Assembly (NCBI GenBank): GCA_002077045.2
Contig: KZ111175.1
Location: 174,477 to 238,476, forward strand
DNA: 64,000 nucleotides
Direction: 5' to 3'
Origin: Rachicladosporium sp. CCFEE 5018
Lineage: Eukaryota > Ascomycota > Dothideomycetes > Cladosporiales > Cladosporiaceae
The notes beneath the pieces were generated by a model, which saw nothing but the letters and a program-made list of their open reading frames with translations, made no database searches and was not told where the DNA came from. Both the position numbers and the translations under genes were made by a program. Positions 33,921-45,200 of this stretch are shown piece by piece (within the stretch, counting starts at the first letter, position 1; each line of letters starts with the position of its first letter).

Positions 33921-36225
33921 GGTCGTTGTATTCGATCGAGTATGGCGAAATCGAAAGTTTGTGGCGACTGAAGCAGAATAGCCACCAAGGGACGCGTAGT
34001 CCTTATGTATGTTCGCAGTCGGCAAGGGCGGTCGTAAGCGCAGTCGCGACAGATAGTCCTCGCTGGTACTTGTGGTACGTCGGCGTATCACCTGCTGACT
34101 GAGCTGTCATATGTGATAGGATGAGTAACGCGATACTGGTACTGAATACTTCTGTCTTAGACAAGTGAACAAAGACGTGCAGCGAAACCTGTCGACACGC
34201 GCGAAGCCGAGGGCGCGATGGTGATTATATGTCGCACAATCGACCGCCATCCTGCATCGCACACCGCAAACTTTGTTTCTTTCGTACGCAAACGAAATCT
34301 TCCGCCGACGCGGAGCAGGATGCGACAAAACCGTCCATCGGGTTCAGGCCCGGTGCATGACGGAGGAAGCGCGGGTGAATGCACCCAGACAGCGATGCGG
34401 CTCCGAGATGGAATTGGGTACAAGTGTCGATTTGCCCCGGCATCGATCTCGCAGAAAGCAGGGCATTTCTTCGCTTGCAGTCCGGGTTTTACGGGGCGAC
34501 GGCCGGAGTGGCGGTGGAAGGCGACTGACGGGGCGTGGGGTCACGTCTGAACCCACGAGTTGGTCCAACTACTTTTCGTCGCCCGCACCTCCGATCAGTA
34601 ACCATGCTCTTTGCGATTGATCTCATGGGGTCTCGTGGGCGTTCGCCTCACATGTCAGCGGCTCCGTGAACAGTGAGAGGCTATGTCATCGTATGTATAA
34701 GTCGTATTGACATACGACGAAAGCGGTCAACTGCAATAGTCGGTGATGACTACACCGACATGCTGACGTTGCGTGGAGGTGGTCAGACGGAAGTTCTTTC
34801 ATACAGAGTTTCCTACTTCGGGAAGATGAGGGATTGCTGACTTCGCCATCCTGTGATGCCGCGGTTTTCGCGGCGGTGTACTTTGTACCTACCCTCGCCG
34901 GAGCCTCGGAGTGTGTTGCATGATGCAGCCTCGCCGTTTGCTGTACTTTATTGCGATGGACTCCACGTTCTCCGCAAAATCATACAGTATCAATGAATCT
35001 CGGTGGAATCGTGGGATATGAGACTGACATGTGACCGGTGGGATGCTCAGGACGATTTGCCTGACCTTCGCACCCTTCCTTGAACTCGCCTCATTACTGT
35101 TACTGTCCGAAGCTGTTTAACATGGTGTGTCTTGATGTTCGTCAAGTGCCGCTCCTCGCTCCCATGGATCAGATCACCATAACGGATCTAAGACAAACCG
35201 AGTGAACACCTTTCTGCGGGGTAGATCTCCAGATCACTCCGTCTTCTCCACGATCCGGATAGCCCAACTCGCCTGTATCGCCTACCATGACCTTCGGCAG
35301 CGCGTCCGTCGGGGCAATACGGAGAGCATGAAGTACTGTAGTGTCTCGGCAGATCGCCAGTAACCGAGCCTGTGAATCAGAGATGACATGTGCACTACAT
35401 TCTGGCGAAGGAGTTCCGCATCAAAAGACTCTGACTGACCAGACCTCAACATTGCGCAGCTCGCATTCGGATTCTGACCAGATGGTCGTTGATGCCAGGT
35501 GCCATCGACGTTTTGAACGACAGTTCGTATAGTATGACTCCTGAGAGCAAGAGCGTTACGGGTAATGATGCTGCGTACATCATAACGATCACGATCTGGA
35601 ACTTGGCATTCAGATTCATGAGTGATCTCCGTCTTGTTCGGACGAGAATGATTAGCTGAGAGGTCTGCTTGTACCGTAGAGTCGTCTGAAGTCGCGTTGA
35701 TACAGGCTGGTCAGTTCTCAGGTATTGTTCATGTACATTGTAGATATGAGTTGAGGTGTGTCCAAACCAGAGGACAACTCGATACGGTGTCAAGTTGCCT
35801 CTCCGGGTCTGAATATTCCACAGGAATTTCTAAATAGGCAAAACAATTCGAGTCCAGGTATTGAGTATCACAATCGTATATGGCGCGGTGCTCATCGCCG
35901 GATCAGTCCGTCGTTGGAACACATCGTCGAGGATCTGGACACCTTCGGGTTAGGGTTGTACCCTCAGGCATTAATCTAAGTATGCCTTACAACCTCAATC
36001 GACAAGCTACATCTCGAGTATTAGCCATTACTGCCTACGCGCCGCACGCACTGCGAACACGTGTCAGGAGGCTTTTCCATAGAATCTCTTCTTGGGCCTT
36101 ACGTGCTGACGTGCTGGCCTCTCTTCACTTGTCGGTCATGGCTTAGCGGACAGAGGGATTGTCAGCTTCGAACTCGACATATTGGTACTTCTAGCACGGA
36201 GACGCTCGCAAGTTTTGCCAGCAAT
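33921..36225. other. Divergent intergenic region Ser-rich / Sec7 (copy B)
   Basis: 2.3 kb between two divergent start codons, closely matching 37390-39734 inverted, with a few indels (copy C has about 85 extra bases near 38030-38110). A GGGTTAGGGTTG telobox-like motif lies at 35947-35958, about 270 bp upstream of the Sec7 start. Many short ORFs occur, none with support. Confidence 0.45.
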
Positions 36226-36757
36226 ATGGACTCCTCCACCTCCTCACTGCCTCGACGGACGCGACATTCACGGGATCTCGGAGTCGCCATCGATCCCGTG
36301 GCGCTGGTAGTGACAGAATGTATCACCGTGACTTCGGCGATGCGAAAGCACGCTCGATGGGCACACAGCTCGATATCGTCCATTCTGGGCTCTGCTGCGG
36401 CACCTTCGCCGCGGCTTCTACCGGTGGACGCGCGAAAGGGGGAATTGAATGGCGAGAAGCGTCAGGTCAACAGGAGGACTGCAGGCGCATTGGACGGCGA
36501 AGAGTCAGCAGATGCTGCACTGACCTCGAGATGGGGATTGCGAGGGAAGAAGGGGCAGAGCATGCAGGACAACCCGCTCATGAGTGGATTCGCAAAGCTA
36601 CGTATCGAGTTGAAAGGCTGTCGAGATATCAAGACGTTCGACACTCCAACGCTCCTCCGACCATTCCTCCAGATTATCAGGAGCTCTAGCACGACTGCCC
36701 CGATAACAAGCCTTGCGCTTATCGCCATCACAAAGATGCTCTCGTATCACGTGATCG
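36226..36757 (+). CDS. GEA2: GEA Sec7 ARF-GEF, 5' fragment (copy B), cut by gap
   Basis: First 177 codons plus one base of the Sec7 gene, starting MDSSTSSLPRRTRHSRDLGV, ending at the N run after ...TKMLSYHVI. From 36371 it matches bases 1-387 of the window with four substitutions (window positions 101, 109, 173 and 287). The ATG at 36226 is the natural start of the whole gene. The Sec7 domain is not included. Confidence 0.9.
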
Positions 36758-36857
36758 NNNNNNNNNNNNNNNNNNNNNNNNNNNNNNNNNNNNNNNNNNN
36801 NNNNNNNNNNNNNNNNNNNNNNNNNNNNNNNNNNNNNNNNNNNNNNNNNNNNNNNNN
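36758..36857. other. Assembly gap of exactly 100 N at the centre of the inverted repeat
   Basis: A run of 100 N. The left flank ends CACGTGATCG and the right flank begins CGATCACGTG: both arms stop at the same base of the same gene, in opposite orientation. Confidence 0.98.
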
Positions 36858-37389
36858 CGATCACGTGATACGAGAGCATCTTTGTGATGGCGATAAGCGC
36901 AAGGCTTGTTATCGGGGCAGTCGTGCTAGAGCTCCTGATAATCTGGAGGAATGGTCGAAGGAGCGTTGGAGTGTCGAACGTCTTGATATCTCGACAGCCT
37001 TTCAACTCGATGCGTAGCTTTGCGAATCCACTCATGAGCGGGTTGTCCTGCATGCTCTGCCCCTTCTTCCCACGCAATCCCCATCTCGAGGTCAGTGCAG
37101 CATCTGCTGACTCTTCGCCGTCCAATGCGCCTGCAATCCTCCTATTGACCTGACGCTTCTCGCCATTCAATTCCCCCTTTCGCGCGTCCACCGGTAGAAG
37201 CCGCGGCGAAGGTGCCGCAGCAGAGCCCAGAATGGACGATATCGAGCTGTGTGCCCATCGAGCGTGCTTTCGCATCGCCGAAGTCACGGTGATACATTCT
37301 GTCACTACCAGCGCTACGGGATCGATGGCGACTCCGAGATCCCGTGAACGTCGCGTCCGTCGAGGCAGTGAGGAGGTGGAGGAGTCCAT
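36858..37389 (-). CDS. GEA2: GEA Sec7 ARF-GEF, 5' fragment (copy C), cut by gap
   Basis: Minus-strand mirror of the fragment on the other side of the gap, the same 532 nt from the ATG at 37389, starting MDSSTSSLPRRTRRSRDLGV. Compared with bases 1-387 of the window it has one substitution (window position 233), so this copy is closer to block A than copy B is. A long minus ORF that seems to cross the N run only joins this fragment to antisense of copy B and is not a gene. Confidence 0.9.
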
Positions 37390-39734
37390 ATTGCTGGCAA
37401 CACCTGCGAGCGTCTCCGTGCTAGAGGTACCAATATGTCGAGTTCGAAGCTGACAATCCCTCTGCCGCTACGCCATGACCGACAAGTGAAGAGAAGCCAG
37501 CACGTCAGCACGTAAGGCCCAACAAGAGATTCTATGGAAAAGGCTACCGACACGTGGTCGCAGTGCGTGCGGCGCGTAGGCAGTAATGGCTAATATTCGA
37601 GATGTAACTTGTCGATTGAGGTTGTAAGGCATATCTAGATGGATGCCTGAGGCTTCAAAGTACACCCCTAACCCGAAGGTGTCCAGATCCTCGACGATGT
37701 GTTCCAACGATGGACTGATCCGGCGATGAGCACCGCGCCATGCACGATCGTGATACTCAATACCTGAACGCGAATCGTTTTGCCTATTGCTCCTGTGGAA
37801 TATTCAGACCCGGAGAGGCAACTTGACACCGTGTCAAATTGTCCTCTGGTTTGGACACACCTCAATTCATATCTACAATGTACATGAACAATACCTGAGA
37901 ACTGACCAGCCTGTATCAACGCGACTTCAGTCGACTCTACGGTACAAGCAGGCCTCTCAGCTAATCATTCTCGTCCGAACAAGACGATGATCACTCATGA
38001 ATCTGAATGCCACGTTCCAGATCGTGCGATACCGTGAATGCACGCTGCTATACACAAACAACATGCTACAGTATCAGAGTTCGGATCTGAGGCATCGTTG
38101 CCCGTAACGCTCTTGCTCTCAGGAGTCATACTATATGAACTGTCGTTCAAAACGTCGATGGCACCTGGCATCAACGACCATCTGGTCAGAATCCGAATAC
38201 GAGCTGCGCAATGTTGAGGTCTGGTCAGTCAGAGTCTTTTGATGCGGAACTCGTTAGCCAGGATAGAGTGCACATGTCATCTCTGATTCACAGGCTCGGT
38301 TACTGGCGATCTGCCGAGACACTACAGTACTTCATGCTCTCCGTATTGCCCCGACGGACGCGCTGCCGAAGGTCATGGTAGGCGATACAGGCGAGTTGGG
38401 CTATCCGGATCGTGGAGAAGACGGAGTGATCTGGAGATCTACCCCGCAGAAAGGTGTTCACTCGGTTTGTCTTAGATCCGTTATGGTGATCTGATCCATG
38501 GGAGTGAGGAGCGGCACTTGACGAACATCAAGACATACCATGTTAAACAGCTTCGGACATCAACAGTAATGAGGCGAGTTCAAGGAAGGGTGCGAAGGTC
38601 AAGCAAATCGTCCTGAGCATACCACCGGTCACATGTCAGTCTCATATCCCACACTTCCACCAAGATTCATTGATGCTGTATGCTTTTGCGGAGAACGTGG
38701 AGTCCATCGCAATAAAGTACAGCAAACGGCGAGGCTGCATCATGCGGGTGACACACTCCGAGGCTGCGGCGGCGAGGGTAGGTACAAAGTACACCGCCGC
38801 GAAAACCGCGGCATCACAGGAAGGCGAAGTCAGCAATCCCTCATCTTCCCGAAGCAGGAAACTCTGTATGAAAGAACTTCCGTCTGACCACTCCACGCAA
38901 CGTCAGCATGTCGGTGTAGTCATCACCGACTGTTGCAGTTGACCGCTTTCGTCGTATGTCAGTACGATTTGTACATACAATGACATATCATCTCACTGTT
39001 CACGGAGCCGCTGACATGTGAGGCGGACGCCCACGAGACCCCATGTGATCAATCACAAAGAGCATAGTCACTCTTCGGAGGTGCGGGAGACGAAAAGTAG
39101 TTGTACCAACTCGTGGGTTCAGACGTGACCCCACGCCCCGTCAGTTGCCTTCCACCGCCACTCCGGCCGTCGCCCCGTCAAGCCCGGACTGCAAGCGAAG
39201 AAATGCCCTGCTTTCTGCGAGATCGATGCCGGGGTACCCAATTCCATCTCGGAGCCGCATCGCTGACTGGGTGCATTCACCCGCGCTTCCTCCGTCATGC
39301 ACCGGGCCTGAACCCGATGGACGGTTTTGTCGCATCCTGCTCCGCGTCGGCGGAAAATTCTGTTTGCGTACGGAAGAAACAAAGATTGCGGTGTGCGATG
39401 CAGGATGGCGGTCGATTGTGCGACATAAAATCACCATCGCGCCCTCGGCTTCGCGCGTGTCGACAGGTTCTGCTGCACGTCTTTGTTTGCTTGTCTGAGA
39501 CAGAAGTACCCAGTACCAGTCTCGCGTTACTCATCCTGTCACATATGACAGCTCAGTCAGCAGGTAACACGCCGACGTACCGCAAGTACCAGCGAGGAGT
39601 ATTTGTCGCGGCTGCGCTCACGACCGCCCTTGCCGACTACGAGCATACATAAGGACTACGCGTCTCTTAGTGGCTATTTTGCATCAGTCGCCACAAACTT
39701 TCGACTTGGCTACACAAGATCAAACATATCGACC
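37390..39734. other. Divergent intergenic region Sec7 / Ser-rich (copy C)
   Basis: Mirror of 33921-36225. The telobox-like motif is weaker here (CCCCTAACCC, 37665-37674). No gene seen. Confidence 0.45.
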
Positions 39735-40085
39735 ATGTCGTACACTTCAAGCCGAAGCTCAACTCCATCCACTTCACCAAGCCAGCCGATCAACATGAGC
39801 ACCTCCTCTCGATCGACCAACTTGTCTAAAGTGGACATGTACTACTCATCGACGGTGTCATACCAACCATTCAGCACGTCGCTTCGACGACCCTCCAGCG
39901 AGCGACCGAGCAGCTATGTCAGCGACGAGGATCTACTCGGTGCAGATGAGTGCCAGTACCTGAAGAAGGCACCTCTACCACCACGACCAGCAGAGGCATG
40001 GTGCGCGAGGCCACTGTTGCCACCTCTCAAGTCGCGACGAAGCAGCTCGCATCGCCACTCCAAGAAGGACGTCTTGCCCAAGTGA
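39735..40085 (+). CDS. Small Ser-rich conserved fungal protein, copy C
   Basis: Single exon, 116 aa, starting MSYTSSRSSTPSTSPSQPIN; same length as copy B with changes only at Asn10Ser and Ser32Leu by my reading. It carries the VSDEDLLGADECQYL and RPLLPPLKSRR motifs. Function unknown. The strong similarity to the other arm stops within a few bases after its stop codon. Confidence 0.65.
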   Translation: MSYTSSRSSTPSTSPSQPINMSTSSRSTNLSKVDMYYSSTVSYQPFSTSLRRPSSERPSSYVSDEDLLGADECQYLKKAPLPPRPAEAWCARPLLPPLKSRRSSSHRHSKKDVLPK

Positions 40086-42281
40086 ACGACCCAGATAAGC
40101 ATCGACCAAGAGAAGATGCACCTTCTGCAACACCATCATGGCATCATATGCCAAACCATCCTGGACAACAAGATCCTCAGCACGACAGTGCGCAACGTGA
40201 CGAGTTGACAGCCTGCTCAACTATGCACCATAACTGGTGATCTGCCACGCCTACAAGCTGGACTGCAGGTCAAGATGCTGTGCACCACGCCATAGTGGTT
40301 GATGTCCAGGATCGGTGGATGTCGCATAATTCGGTCACTCGATCGGCTCTGTCATCCGGACCGGCCACGCGGGCACAAGCATCACAAGCCACCGTCACAT
40401 CTACTCCCAACGAAGCGATCAAACCCGCACACTGGTGGCGCATGTGCGCGCTGTAGGTGAATTTTGATGCTCGACGCAGCTATTTCACCAGCTGGCGCTG
40501 GGGACCCGGATGCCGTATGGATACAGTCATGATAGCAGAGTGAGAGAAGAAGTCGTTGACTTGTTGGACGGAAGAAGGGAGAGAATGAGCAGGCCAGACC
40601 TGGATCTGGTCGGTGGCGCGAACAGGCGAGTCGCTTGCGACCGAATGTTGGGTAGATGCAACGTTGATCTAGATATCACATAAATAATCTCGCATCAAGC
40701 TCGAATCCGCTGTGCACATTCTCCATCGAGGTCTCAGATTGTGCGCAATTCGATTGACGTGAAGATGCATGGACAGGGTACCAACTTCCATGTGTTGATC
40801 AGGATAACCGTGAGGAGGGAGAAGACTCAACCGATACCATGGTTGCGCCTTCCCCACGTTGCGGTACGCGGCCCTGAGGCCATCCCGCGCCGCGATTTTC
40901 AGGATCTCGAGAACACGCCTGTGACTTGATCATCAAGTCATGGTCTATCAGCTGGACGACGTGCTCAGCCAGTGGGCGATGTGAAGTCCATAAAGCCTGG
41001 TTGATACGAGCACATGATTGTGGTCACGAGGTCCTGACATGGCCAACATCTGCGCTGCTCACGGAAGATGGCTGATGCACCGGATGCATCGTGATGCACG
41101 CAAGGGACGACGACATGGCCCGGCGAAAACCTGGTCCACGAAGCGATACGACCTTCCTGGTCGCCCACTTGCCTTGCCCAGATCCTGGAATGGCCATTTC
41201 GGAAGCCGTTGAACCGCGTCTCGTGCAATTTCTCCTGGCGAAATGCATGGCACACAGCGAGTTCGTACATTGTCAACGGGTTGATCGCACGACTGGCCTT
41301 CACCGAGTTGATACGGGTCCATAGTGGAGCAGTCCGCGAGATCAGGGCCACGAGCCGGAGCGGATCCGCTGCGTAGCGCAAGGCACTAGCCCAGTGATGG
41401 TGGCGTGCACTATATCTTGCAGGAGCCAATGAGAGCTGAGAAGAGCTCGACTGCAGCACTTCCTCTTCGTGTCTGCTACTCCATACAGATCTGCTTGCCA
41501 GCGCTCTCTGCATACTTTTGACCGCATTGTCACCCCGTGGTGCGTGGGAGCCATCTGCGGTGAGCAAGGACAGGTGCTTCTTGCTCCTACGGCCCGCAGG
41601 CGGGTTTCGCTAGCTATCACGACGCACTGGAGTCGTCAACTCAACCTGGCCCGGCCGCGAACAAATAGCCGCTCACAAAGTACTCTACTGCACCTCATTT
41701 GTGCCCTTCCCCAGCCTTTCATACATCTCGCCTAGCCGCCTCTTTGCCGATGTCTGCTGCATTGGGCGCGCCTGGCTCTCCAATTTTGTGACTCTGAAGC
41801 TGGGCCTCGCCTCATTCTCTTGCATCTACGCGCCGACCTCTGATTTGCCTGTGCGCTAGATTGCGTCAAGGCTGGTATCCTGTACCTGTCGCAGCTCTAC
41901 TGCGTGTTCTCCTGCATCTTCCGAGCCTTCTACATCTGCAAGAACCTGCAGGCGCTGTGCCTGTGTCTGGCCCGAGTCGTCCTCCCAAGCGCGGCTACGT
42001 GCGTCACATAGCTGCACCGCAGCTTGAACGACGCCTATCACCGCAGCTCCAGCGTAACGACGAAGAGGACCGTTCTGGGGTGTACAGAGGTACCAAGCGC
42101 GTATGTCAGGGTATGTTCCTGTGCCGGAAGCATCTTGTGTGCTATACATAGCGTTTCAGGTGCCTTACTCATACGGGGCTACTTTGACCTACTCGGAGAC
42201 CTTCAAGGCCACATTGATGGCCCCCGACGTTGCGCAGGATCTAGCACTGACCTTGGAGATCGCATTGTAGGATCTACCAAC
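40086..42281. promoter_or_regulatory. Long upstream region of the WD40 gene (copy C)
   Basis: 2.2 kb, mostly diverged from copy B. A conserved block at about 41663-41745 and another patch at about 41990-42050 (CGCGGCTACGTGC...ACGCCTATCA) are shared with copy B and lie 230-620 bp upstream of the WD40 start, which suggests a core promoter and leader. No gene seen. Confidence 0.5.
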
Positions 42282-45200
42282 ATGTCGGTCGGGCAGCGCT
42301 CGCAATCTAAGTCATCGTCAACCAAGAAATCATTACCACGGCGGCACACGCCTCCACTTTCAACACTTACGCCCGAAAACTCAGAACCTCACTTCGAGCC
42401 ATGCGCCGCAACAGGATCCTTTTTGCTGTACGCGCAGCGCAATGTGATCTTAGTCCTACATCACGACACACTCGTCATCGAAAGGCGGTTCGAGCTACAC
42501 CGGGAAGAGATAAGATGGATCGCAGTGGACAATGTCAGCGAGCGCGGTGCAGGTCGCTTCGCAGTAAGCTTCGATGCAGGTCAGACGACAATAGTGTGGG
42601 ACATTCTTACAGGGAAGGAGATCACGCGCTTCGTAGCATACGAGGATATCAATGTTGCATGCTTCATGCGCAATGGCAATATAGCTTTAGGTAGGCCATG
42701 GAGGTGAAGCATGGTGGCGCACTTGCCACTGACACATTCCCAGGTAACGTTCAAGGCGGCATCACGCTCTTTGAGCCGGCGACCAACGAGCACTTCTCCG
42801 CGCGAACTATCTTCGACCCTGTTACAGCTCTTGCGCCTACCTCGGACAACAAGACATTTGCGATAGGCTATCTCAATGGCTCAGTCTTGATCGCGACATT
42901 ACAGCCAGCCTTCACGATACTACATACGTTGACCACATCAAGAGCCCCGTCACGAATAACTGGTCTCGCCTGGCATGGCTCTTCTTCGAAACAGAAGACT
43001 GACATGCTGGCGACCCAGACCGCGGACGGCGATCTCAGGGTCTGGAGTGTGCCAAAGACGCCACATCAGGAACCGCCTACGATCATACGTGCCTTGGGCC
43101 GATCCGGCGTTCAGCACAAGGGTCCCACATGGTTCGCATGGTCGAAGAACGGTCGCATCCTCCAGCACTTTGACGGTGAGACTCGTGCTTGGGATGTACG
43201 GACTAAGAAGGTCACCTACGACATCATTCCCACGATTGAAGGTGTCACGGGTGTGGCAAGTTACGGACCCACTGCGACTTTGTTCACCTTCGGGCATAAC
43301 CACACAGTTCAGCAGTACGACGTGAATCCGACAGCTGTGCCCTTACAGGTCATGGCCGTGCAACATGCACCTGCTAATACGCCGCCCACTCCGCCCACGA
43401 ACCTTGAAGAGCAGCAAAATCCTTACAACAAGAGTAAAATCCAGAGTGGTGCCGATGTCATGACATTACCATCATTTAAGGACGGTGAGAGCAGCGCAGA
43501 CGAAAGCACAGGAATGTCACCTTTGCAGAAGATTGCCAGGGAGATGGACTCGTTGGATCAACTGGAGTCAGAGATACGGGATAAGGTGACACCGCTGAGT
43601 CCAACCTCGAGCCGTGCATCTTCTTCCGCTTCGCGATCTTCTGGTGGCTCAGGCAAGCGGCGGAACTATCTTTACGATCGTCCCTCGTTCTCTAGAGTTT
43701 CCACGAGCACCGGGTACGACGGGACAGAGTTCTCTTTCGGCGCCAGCAATCCTCGCAACCATGATAGCATGTCCATGAAGTCAGGCTCGACGAGAGCATC
43801 TCATGCGCGGTACAGATCATCGAGTCTGCGGAAGGAAGTCCTGAGAAGTCCAGACGAGATTCAAGATGCCGCCATGCGAGCGATGGACCTATTCCCTTGC
43901 ACCAGAGCGCGCCTGCGTGAGGTCGATTTTCGTACCCCCCAGTATGGTAACACAGCTCGCACGCCCGAAGTCCTACAACGAGAGATGCTCAGTGTCGTCT
44001 TTGGGTGGAATGAAGATGCACCGGCGCTTATACGCGACGAGATGTCACGGCACACTTCTGGATCTGCAAGTCATGTACTGCTGGCGAAGTGGCTAGGCGA
44101 TGTGGGTGCGGACAATATGGCGTCGATGGTGGGATCACAGTCAATGACATCCTCGGACTGGATGCTACTCGCACTTAGCTCAATCGGCCAGGATTCGCAG
44201 AAGAAGGTCGGAGAAGCATTTGTACAGCGCTTGCTCGAGAAGGGCGATGTACATCCTGCTGTTGCGATTCTGATCGGACTTGGAGAATTTGACGATGCGA
44301 TCGAGGTGTACGTCTCACAGGGTTTTCTGATGGAGGCTGTCCTCCTGACCTGCTTGTACTGTCCGAACGACTGGAACCGTCAAACTCAGCTACTGCGCAA
44401 GTGGGGAGAGATTGCGGTGCAAACTAGGGAGCCAGAACTTGCTGTGCGCTGTTTCTCATGCACAAGCGTGCAAACCTCCGAAGAATGGTTCTCGCCAAGA
44501 GCGCAAGATGCGGTCTATACCGCACAACAGCAGCGATTGATGGGTCCGTCCGGCAACACACCTACAAGCCCGCCACTTTCTCCACCGTCAAGATCCGCGT
44601 CTGGACGACTTGCGCAGAAAAACGCCTCGTTAAAGCTGATCACGACGTTTGGAGCGCAGGGAGTGCCCGTGAGTGATGTTGTGGATGAACCTACGCCACT
44701 TGCTGTGGGCGTGACGCCTATCATCAACTCCGCGATGTCGCCGCATCCAGGTGATCTGGGCTGGATGAGAAGCGGTGGTCGGTCGATGCGTGCGCCGTCG
44801 TCTGCGCGCACCGCCACTCCAGGCGCTTACACGAGACGAAAGCGTATGCCATCTGCCAGCGATATCGCCAGAGCACAACAAGAGGCTGCGGAGCTGGCGA
44901 CACCTCTCACGGCCGCGCGCAATCCTGGTTCGAGAAACGCCAGTATGGGCCCAGAGAAAAACCGCCGCACATCGTCAATGAGCGACATCCAGCCGCCTCC
45001 CACAGCCGTGAAGCAAGCGACGCACGACGCAGAGCGCTTGGCTCCTTCATCACACAACGACCGATTGCCTTCTCCAGTGCTGCAATCCAAGTCACGCAAC
45101 GCCTCAACTGCGCGCAATCCTGATGCTCTCACGGTACAGATCATCGAAACGCGCATGAGGCCTGATGCATTGTCACCTGGCCCGTCAACGCAAGCCACCA

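Noticed and set aside
35947..35958. GGGTTAGGGTTG as a chromosome end or fused telomere
   Set aside because: Only about two units, inside a normal intergenic region conserved in both arms.
36598..37389. Long minus ORF that crosses the 100-N gap
   Set aside because: The N run is translated as X; the part beyond it is antisense of the other Sec7 copy. Not a real fused gene.
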